From G963422445 sp963422445 (lineage in GTDB: Bacteria > Pseudomonadota > Alphaproteobacteria > Thalassobaculales > Thalassobaculaceae), in the NCBI GenBank assembly GCA_963422445.2, contig OY729512.2, forward strand, positions 6,262,001-6,326,000: DNA of 64,000 nt. The letters run 5' to 3'. The translations under genes were made by a program, and so were the position numbers. Shown one piece after another: positions 51,367 through 60,455 of this stretch. A model generated the notes under the pieces. It saw only the letters and a program-made list of their open reading frames with translations, made no database searches and was not told the DNA's origin. How positions within the stretch are numbered: position 1 is the first letter of the stretch; each line of letters starts with the position of its first letter.

Positions 51367-51765
51367 GGTTTCTGCTACAAAATGACGTGCCCGGCGCGGC
51401 TGCCCGGAATCTGCGATCACCCTGTCGCAGCAGGTGACCGGTATCAAATGCGACTGCGGCAGTTGCATGAGGAGTCCGGCACATTTGAGTTCGATCGTGC
51501 GCAAGGGCCGAACCGACCTCGTCGACAGGACGCGACCGTTGCAGATCGTCCGATCGGGACAGCGGCGCAGGCCGCAGCGGACCTGCCGATGACACCGGCC
51601 CGCTCGGTCGGGTGCGCCCGGCCGCCGAAGAAAAGCCGAGGCAGCCATGGGCCGGCGACGGGATCCGGTACCACGATCGGCCAACTGCCCGGCAGGCGAA
51701 TCGGGAAGGCGCCGGCCCAGGGTCGGCGCCTTCCATCACGTCGCAATGCCGGATTTCGGACCCGG
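51367..51765. other. Intergenic region between dppA remnant and the sugar transporter
   Basis: It contains the hairpin at 51,704-51,734 and presumably the former dppA promoter. Open frames here are short and lack family features. Confidence 0.5.
51704..51734 (-). terminator. Terminator-like hairpin after the sugar-binding protein gene
   Basis: An 11-bp perfect stem GGAAGGCGCCG / CGGCGCCTTCC closes a nine-base loop, 32 bases beyond the stop codon. There is no clear U-run, so it may act as an mRNA 3' stabiliser rather than an intrinsic terminator. Confidence 0.6.
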
Positions 51766-52773
51766 TTATTGCACCAGACAACTGTCCGCGTTGTCCTGCG
51801 TACAAACATCGAGACCGGTATAGATCGGCGACTGGACCGATTTGCCGTCGGCCAGATCCTTCAGGACGAACATGGCCCGGTAGCCCATCTCATAGGGACG
51901 CTGGCCGACCTGACCGTGCGAAAGACCGTCCTTCAGGATATCCATCTGCATGGGAAGCGTGTCCGCGACCACAAGAGCCAATGCGCCGCTGCGGATCCGG
52001 TCTTCGTGGCTCGCCGCCACTTGCCGATAGGCATTGGGAACGAATTGCGGGAATCCACCGGTCGGCACAAAAGCCGTCAGATCCGGATATTTCGCCAGAA
52101 TATCGGCCATTTGCTGGACCGAAAGCGGGAAATCGTCATTGGTATAGAGTGGGCAGCCATCGGTCTCTGTCCAGCCCCCTTGTCCGGTCAGCCGGTTGCC
52201 CGGCGGCTCGGTGCCGCTGGCGCCACTCAACGTATCGCGGATACCTTGCATGCGCTCGTTGTGGTTGGCTGCGGCCGCGCCGCCCGACTGGATGCAGATG
52301 GTCCCGCCGTCAGGCTTCCTGGCCATCGTCAGCTTGGCAAGATTGACGCCGATATCGTAGTTCTTGGTACCGACATAGCTTGCCCGCAAATCGTAATCCT
52401 GGGCCAACAAATCGGAATCCCAGGTAATCACCGGAATACCGGCGCCGGACGCGTGCTTGAGCACCTTGCCCATGGCCGGGGCGTTGGACGGCGCCACGGC
52501 AATGCCGTCAACGCGACGGGTGATGAGATCCTGCACGATCTGGATCTGCTCCTGCTCGGTGTGTTCACCGGGACCGATATACAGGCATTCGACGCCGCCA
52601 AGTTCGTCCTGCGCCTTCATGCAACCGTCGCGCGCGAGATCGAAGAACGGGTTGTTCATCGCCTTGGGCACCAGGGCAAATGTAAGAGGATCAGCCTTTG
52701 CCGGCGCGATCAGTCCGATCACGGCCATTGCCACGGCGGCACCTGTCATTCTTAGGAACATGGTTCGACTCAT
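51766..52773 (-). CDS. Sugar ABC-transporter substrate-binding protein (FrcB/RbsB type)
   Basis: A periplasmic binding protein of the ribose/galactose class (Peripla_BP_4). From ATG 52773, with AAGGAG nine bases upstream, it has 335 residues. The signal peptide MSRTMFLRMTGAAVAMAVIG...AKA is cleaved after about residue 27. The mature part starts DPLTFALVPKAMNNPFFDLA and has DGIAVAPSNAPAM, PVITWDSD and a C-terminal PYEMGYRAMFVL region. Six or more cysteines, including a C-terminal pair CTQDNADSC, suggest disulphides. It is the last gene of an ATPase-permease-binding-protein operon. The ligand cannot be read; a ketose or other sugar is likely. Confidence 0.9.
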   Translation of the reverse strand: MSRTMFLRMTGAAVAMAVIGLIAPAKADPLTFALVPKAMNNPFFDLARDGCMKAQDELGGVECLYIGPGEHTEQEQIQIVQDLITRRVDGIAVAPSNAPAMGKVLKHASGAGIPVITWDSDLLAQDYDLRASYVGTKNYDIGVNLAKLTMARKPDGGTICIQSGGAAAANHNERMQGIRDTLSGASGTEPPGNRLTGQGGWTETDGCPLYTNDDFPLSVQQMADILAKYPDLTAFVPTGGFPQFVPNAYRQVAASHEDRIRSGALALVVADTLPMQMDILKDGLSHGQVGQRPYEMGYRAMFVLKDLADGKSVQSPIYTGLDVCTQDNADSCLVQ

Positions 52774-52880
52774 GGTTGTCTCCTTATCTGGATTGTCGGG
52801 ACGAGGCTGTCCCTTTCGACGACCGCTCGGCATGACTCCGGCCGGTTCGAACACCACGCGCGGACTCCGCGGTCGCGGCG

Positions 52881-53897
52881 TCATCCGCGCTTTCTTCCCC
52901 GAACGCGCTCAAGCAGCACTGCAAGAATGATGAATAGGCCAACGAACGCACCTTGCCAATAGGGGTCGACACCGATCAGCAACAAGCCATTCCGGATAAT
53001 TTCGATGAGGGCCGCGCCGATCACCGCGCCATAGGCGCTGCCGGCACCGCCCATCAGATCGGCACCGCCGATCACGGCGGCCGCAATCACCCGTAATTCG
53101 TAGGTCACGCCGAGAGCATTGGTCACAGCGCCCAGCCAGCCGACAATCATGACCGCCGAGACGCCGGCCGTAAGGCTGCTCAGCACGTAGACCGAGACCT
53201 TGATCCGATCGACCGGCACGCCGGTCAGGCGCGCGGCCTGTTCGTTGCTGCCGATTGCAAAGACATGCCGCCCCCAGGCGGTGAAATTGAGGAAGATCCC
53301 GAACACCAAAGCCATCAGCAGTAATACCCAGACCGGATTTGCGATCCCGAACAGAGTGCCGCCGCCGAGCGCGAGGAACATCTCTTCGTCCGGTCCGAAC
53401 TGATAGACCATCTTGTTGTTCGACACGACGAGGGCGAGCGAACGGGCGATGGAAAGCATACCAAGCGTGACCACGAACGGAGAGAGCCTGAAATAGGCGA
53501 TAAGTACGCCGTTCACGAAACCGCAGGCGACGGCAACAAGGAGCCCCGCCGAAACGCCAAGCCAGAGTGGATAGCCGGCCGTCAGCACCAGACCGGTCAC
53601 GATGCCGGACAGCCCCATGACCGAGCCGACGGAGAGATCGATCCCAGCGGTGATGATCACCACCGTCACCCCGAGCGCAATCATGCCGATGAAGGCAAAA
53701 TTCCGGGAGGTATTGAACAGGTTGTCGGCTGTACCGAACGGTTCACTGCCAATCCACAACACGATACAAATCAGGACGACCGCTACGGTCACCCAGAAGG
53801 CCTGGGCTGCGGCAAGACGCGCAAAAAGCGAGTGGCTTTCACGCTGATCGATCGCTTGGTCAAGTGCGGTGCGGGCATCGTCGGCAGGCTGAGCCAT
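52881..53897 (-). CDS. Sugar ABC-transporter permease (FrcC/RbsC type)
   Basis: A BPD_transp_2-family membrane permease of about 338 residues with some eight to ten hydrophobic segments. ITAGIDLSVGSVMGLSGIV is the family hallmark, followed by GIPV-like TGVPVDRIKVSVYVLSSLTA and AAAVIGGADLMGGAGSAYGA. I favour the ATG at 53897, preceded by AGGAG; an ATG at 53927 that overlaps the ATPase stop as ATGA would add ten residues. Confidence 0.93.
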   Translation of the reverse strand: MAQPADDARTALDQAIDQRESHSLFARLAAAQAFWVTVAVVLICIVLWIGSEPFGTADNLFNTSRNFAFIGMIALGVTVVIITAGIDLSVGSVMGLSGIVTGLVLTAGYPLWLGVSAGLLVAVACGFVNGVLIAYFRLSPFVVTLGMLSIARSLALVVSNNKMVYQFGPDEEMFLALGGGTLFGIANPVWVLLLMALVFGIFLNFTAWGRHVFAIGSNEQAARLTGVPVDRIKVSVYVLSSLTAGVSAVMIVGWLGAVTNALGVTYELRVIAAAVIGGADLMGGAGSAYGAVIGAALIEIIRNGLLLIGVDPYWQGAFVGLFIILAVLLERVRGRKRG

Positions 53898-53923
53898 GGT
53901 CGTCTGCTCCTGTCGTCGCCAGG

Positions 53924-54664
53924 TCATGCGGCTGAGATGGCGCCGGTGATAAGGCCCGTGACCTCTTCCGGTGATGAATCGGCGATAACCTTGTCGGCCA
54001 CCTTGCGTCCGCGGCGCAACACGACGATGCGGTCGGCCACTGCGAATACGTCCGGCATGCGGTGGCTGATCAGAATGACCGCCACACCCTGCGCCTTCAT
54101 GCGCCGGATCAATTCCAGTACCTCGGCAACTTGGCGCACCGAGATCGCCGCGGTCGGCTCGTCCATGAGCACCAGCCGAGCATCACTCAGCCGCGTCCGC
54201 GCGATGGCCACGGCCTGCCTCTGACCGCCAGACATCAGCCTGACCTTGTCGCGCGGCCGAGTTTCCGACTTCAATTCCCGAAACAAGGTCGCCGACCGCT
54301 CATACATCGCGGGAAAGTCGAGCACCCCGAAGGGACCGATCCGGCGTTTGAGTTCGCGACCGAGGAAAACGTTCTCCGCGGCCGAGAGATGGTCGCAGAG
54401 CGCCAGATCTTGGTACACGACCTCGATTCCAACCTTCCGGGCATCCAGAGGCTTGTAGAATTCGACGCGATCGCCGCTGATACGCATCTCGCCGGTACTC
54501 GCCGGAAAATTACCGGCAACGATCTTGATAAGCGTGGACTTGCCCGCACCATTATCGCCCATGAGGCCAACGACATCACCCGGCTCGACCGACAGATCGA
54601 CCGAGTCGAGCGCCTGAATCGCTCCGAAACTCTTCGATATCGAGGCCAGATCGAGTAATGCCAT
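53924..54664 (-). CDS. Sugar ABC-transporter ATPase, single-domain (FrcA type)
   Basis: A 246-residue ATPase with one nucleotide-binding domain, unlike the fused RbsA form. Walker A GDNGAGKST is at 36-44, the signature MSGGQRQ at 143-149 and Walker B LVLMDEP at 163-169; the switch histidine is in LISHRMPD. The size and gene order frcA-frcC-frcB resemble the rhizobial fructose importer, but substrate assignment is inference. ATG 54664 has GAGAGG upstream; a TTG at 54679 is an alternative. Confidence 0.92.
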   Translation of the reverse strand: MALLDLASISKSFGAIQALDSVDLSVEPGDVVGLMGDNGAGKSTLIKIVAGNFPASTGEMRISGDRVEFYKPLDARKVGIEVVYQDLALCDHLSAAENVFLGRELKRRIGPFGVLDFPAMYERSATLFRELKSETRPRDKVRLMSGGQRQAVAIARTRLSDARLVLMDEPTAAISVRQVAEVLELIRRMKAQGVAVILISHRMPDVFAVADRIVVLRRGRKVADKVIADSSPEEVTGLITGAISAA

Positions 54665-54679
54665 ACATGCCTCTCGCAA

Positions 54680-55125
54680 AGGGTTGGCTCGCGTCGGTTA
54701 CCGTCAGCGACATCGTCTCGCGCCGCCAAGCGTCCCGAGCCTGGAAAATCTTCCGGATCTCCCGTACGGGACACAACTGTCGCCTCTTTCTCGGAAAAGA
54801 ACAAGTCAGACCGCCGCCACGCTCGAGGGCCGAGGTCGATCGGCAGGATTTTCGGCAAGACGCAAGCCCGACATTGCGACCGGACACCATAGATAAGCAT
54901 TTGATTTAACTTTCGGATATTGAAAACAAGGACTTGCACACAGCCGCACCCGACATGAGAGAGCAATCCGGCCTGACAGAAGTCCGACGGAGAAAGGTGC
55001 ATGACAGTCTGGCTCCGCAAGATCCGGCCCGGCCGGTTCGCGGAACCGGAGGCCGGCCGCGTGATCGCCGAAGGCCCGGCACAACCGGCTTGACCAATCC
55101 CCGATTCCGAAATCAGACTGTCGTC
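54680..55125. other. Divergent intergenic region
   Basis: This is 446 bases between the sugar-transporter operon (leftward) and the NMT1-like gene (rightward). An AT-rich stretch at about 54,890-54,935 is the likeliest promoter area, but I could not fix -35/-10 pairs with confidence. The open frame running into the NMT1-like gene from 54,934 lacks homology before 55,126. Confidence 0.45.
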
Positions 55126-56058
55126 ATGACTCGATCGAAGATCATCCTCTACGAAAACCTTCGTGCCTGCAGCTATGCGCCGTTTTATCTGGCACGGCAG
55201 GCCGGCTTGTTCGAAGCGGAAGGGCTCACGGTCGAAATGACGCTATCGCCGGCCCCGCCGGAGACCGCTCAAGGCCTGGTCGACGGACGGGCCGATGTCG
55301 CCTTCGGCGGCCCCATGCGGGTCATGCTGCACCATGACGCAGCACACCGCGCCGGCACCGACTGCCCTCTTGTCTGTTTTGCCCAGGTCGTGGCCCGCGA
55401 TCCGTTCGTCCTGGTCGGGCGCCGGGCCAATCCCGCCTTCCGCTTCTCCGATCTCGTCGGCCCGCGCGTCGCCATCGCGGTCGACGTGCCCACACCCTGG
55501 ATGACCCTGTTCGACGATCTCGAACGGGCCGGTATCGATCCGGCATCCCTCAACCGGACACCGGACGCGTCGATGGTGGAAAACACCGCGGCCTTCGAGC
55601 GCGACGAAATCGATATCATCCAGATCTTCGAACCTCATGTCGACCGCCTACTGTCCGGCGGTCACGGCCATATCTGGCACCGGTTTTCGGATCGTGGCGA
55701 TCTCACCTTCACCGCCTTCTATACCACCCGCCAATTCGCCGCCACGCGGCGCGACGACTGCCGCGCGCTGGTGCGGGCGACCAGCGCCGCCCTCGACCGG
55801 CTGCATGCCGCCCCAGCGGCTGACACCGCGGCCCGGATTGGCCCGGATTTTTTCCCGGACCTTCCGGTTGCTGTGCTCGCCCGCATCATTGAACGCTATC
55901 GCGCGGCAGGCCTGTGGCCGAAGACCACGGCCCTGCCGGTCGCGGCCTGGGCCAGACTGAAGGCGGCGCTGCTTACCGGCGGCCTGATCAGCCACGATGT
56001 CCCCTATCCGCGCGCGGTCGACGCGGCGCTGTCGCAAGCGGGTCAAGGTGACGGATGA
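55126..56058 (+). CDS. NMT1/THI5-like substrate-binding protein, orphan
   Basis: The 310-residue protein has the SsuA/THI5 periplasmic-binding fold. ACSYAPFYLARQAGLFEAEG is the family's N-terminal hallmark, and GLVDGRADVAFGGPMRVMLH and RDPFVLVGRR follow. No signal peptide is apparent at the chosen ATG, and the upstream in-frame residues do not form one. No permease or ATPase of the NitT/TauT class is adjacent. It may be a cytoplasmic sensor or enzyme-like member, or use components encoded elsewhere. No clear Shine-Dalgarno sequence was found, so the start is moderately certain. Confidence 0.82.
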   Translation: MTRSKIILYENLRACSYAPFYLARQAGLFEAEGLTVEMTLSPAPPETAQGLVDGRADVAFGGPMRVMLHHDAAHRAGTDCPLVCFAQVVARDPFVLVGRRANPAFRFSDLVGPRVAIAVDVPTPWMTLFDDLERAGIDPASLNRTPDASMVENTAAFERDEIDIIQIFEPHVDRLLSGGHGHIWHRFSDRGDLTFTAFYTTRQFAATRRDDCRALVRATSAALDRLHAAPAADTAARIGPDFFPDLPVAVLARIIERYRAAGLWPKTTALPVAAWARLKAALLTGGLISHDVPYPRAVDAALSQAGQGDG

Positions 56059-56345
56059 CGGACGGCGCAAGATCCGGCCGGAACCATCCGATCCGGGCTG
56101 AACGCGGACAACCTCGGCGATCCTGTGCCGATAGCTGTTGATGGCAACGTCCGCGGGCACCTGCCGATCCCGAAACCCTCGGCCGGTTACAAATTTGATC
56201 TTTCGGTGTGGCGGATAGCGGATCGGCTGCGTTGACGGGAGCCAAACCGGCGTGATAGCCAAGGTCTGCGGCGTCCGTGCCGAATTTGACGGTTCGCGCC
56301 CGCGGCAAGTCTGCTTGCCGGCCTCATCGGTACGGGAGATGAATC

Positions 56346-57515
56346 ATGACCGAAATTTCAGGCAAGATCGTCGCGCCGACCCGCGCCGAGCACGCAGCGA
56401 GCATGACCGATTATCTGATGGATGGGAAACGCCGCGCCGCGGCCATCGGCAATCGTGGCCCAGTGCGCCTGGATGGCCGTGGCAAGCTGCATCCGAACAT
56501 TCTGACGGCCTACCGGACACACGGTTTCTATGTATTCGAAGGGATCGTCAGCGAGACCGAAGTCGCGAACCTCAGGGTCGACGCGAACATGATGATCGAA
56601 CGGGCGCCAGTGCCGCCCGACGCCGCGGTCGATGCCCGAGGACGGCCGGCGCTAGGCCGGGACTATGCCCGCGAACCCTATACCTTCATCAAGCCCCTGT
56701 CCGACCCGTGGGGTGGAACCGGGCTGCTGAACGGACGACACCCGACGCAAATGACGGAACCGGTCCCTGACGAGGACGCGCCTGAATATGTCGTCTATCT
56801 GATGCATGGCATGTGTCAGGCCATGCCGGCTGCGCTGCGGGTTTACGGACACCACGATCTGCTGACCATAGCCGAAGCCGTCAACGGGCCCGATTTCGTC
56901 CCGTACAACGACGCCATTTTCGTAAAGCCCGCTGGCCTCGGCGGCTCTGTCGCCTGGCACCAGGACGGCGTGACCCATTGGGAATCCCCGGATTGGGATG
57001 ACGGCATCCACGGGTTCAATTTTCAGGTCCAGCTCTACGAAACGACCCCCGCGAACTCTCTCTGGATCGTGCCCGGTAGCCACAAGATGGGCCGAATCGA
57101 TATCAAGGCGCTGGTCCGCAATAACGGCGGCAGCGACAATCTGCCGAATGCCATCCCGCTGATTTGTCAGCCTGGCGACGTGACCCTGGTCAATCGTCAG
57201 ATGCTGCACGGCTCTTTCGCCAACACCTCACCGGATCAACGGATATCCATCACCTTCGGTTTTCATCGGCGCGCCTCGGTTCTGGGTCAGAAAGGCGCGA
57301 TCACGGTAAACCCGGGCGAGGTCTATGACGAACAGCGAATTTTCGACCGTTCGGCGGTCATCGCCGTCGCCATCGACGCGCGGCACCGGCATTTTCCCGA
57401 CGAACGCCGGTATTGCTATCAGCCCTTTGCCGGTCTCGAAGACGAGTTCCGGTTCAACGACGAGACCTTCGAGCGCGTGATCCGAGACTATAACACCAAG
57501 GATCTCGCGATCTGA
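56346..57515 (+). CDS. Phytanoyl-CoA dioxygenase (PhyH) family protein
   Basis: A predicted Fe(II)/2-oxoglutarate-dependent oxygenase of 389 residues. The facial triad is H205-x-D207 in AWHQDGVTH and H288 in QMLHGSFAN, and R299 in DQRISITFGFHR could bind 2-oxoglutarate. GGGAG precedes the ATG. It is followed 50 bp later by a threonine-synthase-like gene on the same strand, so the two may act on one compound. The substrate is unknown; PhyH relatives hydroxylate fatty acyl-CoAs, ectoine or small natural products. Confidence 0.88.
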   Translation: MTEISGKIVAPTRAEHAASMTDYLMDGKRRAAAIGNRGPVRLDGRGKLHPNILTAYRTHGFYVFEGIVSETEVANLRVDANMMIERAPVPPDAAVDARGRPALGRDYAREPYTFIKPLSDPWGGTGLLNGRHPTQMTEPVPDEDAPEYVVYLMHGMCQAMPAALRVYGHHDLLTIAEAVNGPDFVPYNDAIFVKPAGLGGSVAWHQDGVTHWESPDWDDGIHGFNFQVQLYETTPANSLWIVPGSHKMGRIDIKALVRNNGGSDNLPNAIPLICQPGDVTLVNRQMLHGSFANTSPDQRISITFGFHRRASVLGQKGAITVNPGEVYDEQRIFDRSAVIAVAIDARHRHFPDERRYCYQPFAGLEDEFRFNDETFERVIRDYNTKDLAI

Positions 57516-57565
57516 AATCGACACCACAGACAGACCCGGTGCGCCCCGGAGGAGAACGGTCCAAC

Positions 57566-58804
57566 ATGCCGGCGTCTACAGAGTATCCGACCTTCGTCAC
57601 GCATCTCGAATGTTCGATGAATGGCGATCGTTTCGAGGCCGGCAAACCGCACGGACTGTCGAATGTCGGGCGTCCGCTGCTCGTTCGCTACGATCTCGAC
57701 GCGCTGGCGGGCGGCGTGACCAAGGCCGATCTGGCCGCGCGAACCGGCGGCTTCTGGCGCTACAGGGAATTCCTGCCGGTCACCAGAACGGAAAACATCC
57801 TCGATCTTGGCGAGATGACGACACCGTTGATCCCGGCGCCCCGGACGGCCGGACGACTCGGGGTTGCCGACGGCGCAATCCTGATAAAGGACGAGGGCCG
57901 GCTTCCCACCGGATCCTTCAAAGCGCGCGGACTCGCGGTCGCCGTGGCCATGGCAAGGGAACTTGGTCTCGACCATCTGGCGATGCCGACCAATGGCAAT
58001 GCCGGCGCCGCCATGGCCGCCTATGCCAGCCGCGCGGGAATCAAAACCACGATCTTTTGTCCCGACGATACTCCAGAGGTCAATATCTCGGAAATCGCGC
58101 TCCTCGGCGCGAATGTCTACCGGGTCAACGGCCTGATCAATGATTGTGGCAAGATCGTCGGCGATGGCAAAAGCGCCGCCGGCTGGTTCGACGTGTCGAC
58201 CCTGAAAGAACCTTACCGGATCGAGGGCAAGAAGACCATGGGTCTGGAACTGGCGGAGCAGCTGGGCTGGACTCTACCGGACGTGGTCTTCTATCCGACC
58301 GGCGGTGGAACCGGCCTTATTGGCATGTGGAAAGCCTTCGAGGAACTTGAAGCGATTGGCTGGATCGGCGCCAAACGCCCTCGCATGGTGGCGGTCCAGG
58401 CCACCGGTTGCGCGCCCATTGTCAAAGCTTGGGAAAACGGCGACGAACATGCGCCGCTGTGGGAGAATGCACAGACCATGGCAGCCGGGATTCGCGTGCC
58501 GGTCGCGGTTGGCGACTTTTTGATCCTTCGCGCAGTTCGCGAGTCGGGCGGGTTTGCAACAGCCGTCAGCGACGAAGCGATCATCGACGCGCGGGATGAA
58601 GTGGCCCGGAACGACGGGTTGCTGTTATGCCCGGAAGGCGCCGCAACCTACGCCGCTTACACGGAGGCTCTGGCGGCTAGCACCGTCGGCCGTGACGAGA
58701 CCGTGGTGCTTTTCAACTGTGCGACCGGCCTGAAATATCCAATGCCGGAGGTCATGCAAACGCTCGATCGGCACCAGCCGATCGATTACAAACGCCTGCC
58801 TTGA
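57566..58804 (+). CDS. Threonine synthase-like PLP enzyme
   Basis: 412 residues, PLP fold-type II. K119 in LPTGSFKARG is the Schiff-base lysine, TNGNAGAAMAAYASRAG binds phosphate or substrate, and PTGGGTGLIGMWKAF binds the PLP phosphate. The N-terminal LECSMNG and GFWRYREFLPV resemble plant-type ThrC. GGAGGAG precedes the ATG. The neighbourhood is not a threonine operon, so it may be a paralogue recruited to a catabolic or secondary pathway; housekeeping ThrC is the alternative. Confidence 0.85.
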   Translation: MPASTEYPTFVTHLECSMNGDRFEAGKPHGLSNVGRPLLVRYDLDALAGGVTKADLAARTGGFWRYREFLPVTRTENILDLGEMTTPLIPAPRTAGRLGVADGAILIKDEGRLPTGSFKARGLAVAVAMARELGLDHLAMPTNGNAGAAMAAYASRAGIKTTIFCPDDTPEVNISEIALLGANVYRVNGLINDCGKIVGDGKSAAGWFDVSTLKEPYRIEGKKTMGLELAEQLGWTLPDVVFYPTGGGTGLIGMWKAFEELEAIGWIGAKRPRMVAVQATGCAPIVKAWENGDEHAPLWENAQTMAAGIRVPVAVGDFLILRAVRESGGFATAVSDEAIIDARDEVARNDGLLLCPEGAATYAAYTEALAASTVGRDETVVLFNCATGLKYPMPEVMQTLDRHQPIDYKRLP

Positions 58805-58888
58805 TACCGATACCGTTGAAGCCCGACCTGTTACGCGGACGATCCTGGCCGCAGATCGGGACTATTCCAGTTTGACATGACGTTCGAC

Positions 58889-60439
58889 CTACTCGGCGGC
58901 CTGCTTCTGCTCTGGCGTATATCGCAAGAAATCCGGGACCCGGCATCCGACGGTGCAGCAACGGCCCGGCTGGCGGTCGGGGCCCTTGCCGTCAGCCCGG
59001 TCCAGCAAGTCGCGTTCCAGCAACTGCTGGACGATTTGCTTCTTTTCCGCCACCGGATAATTGCGCCAGATTTCGCGCTTCATCGCTTCCGGCGATCCAC
59101 CGCCATGCAACGACATCACGGAATACCAGCCGGCCTGATGCGAGGCCGTCAGGTCATCCATCAGGCGCACCGCCTGCAGCCGGTGACTGGTCGGAACCGC
59201 CGGATTGCCCTGCAACACGTCCGACAGGGTTCCGGACGTCACCGGGTTGTGATCGTCTTCCGGCCCAGGCAGCGCCACGATCAGGCCGCCCGAAACATTA
59301 TGGGCGAGGCGATGCATATCATAGATCTGCGTCGACATGAGAAGCTTGCCGATATTGGAGAACACCGGTTCAGGCATGATGTTGCCGGATCCATCCTTCT
59401 GACCGTAAGTCGAAGCCGCAATGCCGGTCGCAAAGAATCCTTCGACGATCTTGATCAACTCGACCATGTCGTGCCGCAAATGGCCGTGCCGTTCGGGGTC
59501 CAGTCCGTTTGCCTCGATCATGGTCGCGCTAGCGCCAATCAACAGGTCACCGAAACCGGCTCGCGCGGCAATACAGGAATGGCGATGATGAGTCGCGTAG
59601 TTGCGCGTGATGTGCTCCGACTGGGCGGTTTCGCCATTCAGAAACACACGGTCCATCGGCACGAAGACCTTATCGAAGATCACGATGCCGGTTGTCTGGC
59701 CGTAGCGCTTGGAGAACACGGCGCCGTCATCTCCGGCGCGACCGGCTGGCCGCGCCACGATGGTGATGCCGGGGGCATCGACGGGAACCGCGCAACTGAC
59801 CGCATAGGGTCTGTCGTCCGGGGTCATCGCCCGCGACGGCATTACGATGAAACCATGCATATAGGGCGCACCGGTCACGATTGCCTTGGTTCCAGAAATG
59901 ACGATGCCGTCCGAACGTTGCTCGACGACATGGATATAAGCGTCGGGATGCACCTGCTGATGCGGCTTGCGTGACCGGTCCCCTTTGGCATCGGTCATTG
60001 CGATACCGTAGGTCAGATCTCTGTCCTGGATTTCGATCATGAAATCCAGAAACCGGTCAAAATACGCTGTCCCTTCCTCGGCGTCGCAGCGTCTGGTGCC
60101 CTGGTAGAGACCATTGAGCGCATCGTGAACCAGATAGCGTTGAACGCAGCCGGCCTCACGGCAAAGAATCCGGATTGCCTCAAGTTTGCAGAGCAGGTCG
60201 TTACTTGTCCGATCGATGTGGACCATCCGGTTGACCGTTCGCCCGGTTTCCTGTTCCCGTGCCAGCATCAGCGGCGCAAAGTCCGGCATGGCCGCGTAAT
60301 CATATGTCACGCCGATGCCGTTGACTCCCGGACGGAGTGCCGGTTCGTCGGCGACACTGTCAACCGCCGCGCCGTTCACGAATACCCGTGGTCGAAAAGC
60401 CCGCAGGCTTTCCCGATACTCTTCGGTCGAACCAATCAT
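58889..60439 (-). CDS. HpaB / 4-hydroxybutyryl-CoA dehydratase superfamily protein
   Basis: 516 residues with an acyl-CoA-dehydrogenase-like fold. EYRESLRAFRPRVFVNG is the superfamily N-terminus. YIHVVEQRSDGIVISGTKAI and HRHSCIAARAGFGDLLIGA cover the flavin/substrate region. Aligned by eye to 4-hydroxybutyryl-CoA dehydratase, the iron-sulphur histidine is kept but the later cysteine position is alanine. A flavin monooxygenase or other activity is therefore more likely than the Fe-S dehydratase. The C-terminus is Cys/Arg-rich. It is 16 bp downstream of the CitE-like gene. Confidence 0.83.
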   Translation of the reverse strand: MIGSTEEYRESLRAFRPRVFVNGAAVDSVADEPALRPGVNGIGVTYDYAAMPDFAPLMLAREQETGRTVNRMVHIDRTSNDLLCKLEAIRILCREAGCVQRYLVHDALNGLYQGTRRCDAEEGTAYFDRFLDFMIEIQDRDLTYGIAMTDAKGDRSRKPHQQVHPDAYIHVVEQRSDGIVISGTKAIVTGAPYMHGFIVMPSRAMTPDDRPYAVSCAVPVDAPGITIVARPAGRAGDDGAVFSKRYGQTTGIVIFDKVFVPMDRVFLNGETAQSEHITRNYATHHRHSCIAARAGFGDLLIGASATMIEANGLDPERHGHLRHDMVELIKIVEGFFATGIAASTYGQKDGSGNIMPEPVFSNIGKLLMSTQIYDMHRLAHNVSGGLIVALPGPEDDHNPVTSGTLSDVLQGNPAVPTSHRLQAVRLMDDLTASHQAGWYSVMSLHGGGSPEAMKREIWRNYPVAEKKQIVQQLLERDLLDRADGKGPDRQPGRCCTVGCRVPDFLRYTPEQKQAAE

Positions 60440-60455
60440 TGCATTCCCCGGTGTT

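Noticed and set aside
56346..58804. Ectoine or phosphonate pathway for the PhyH and ThrC-like pair
   Set aside because: No ectABC, phn or ppd genes are adjacent, and neither protein has features specific enough to assign such a role.
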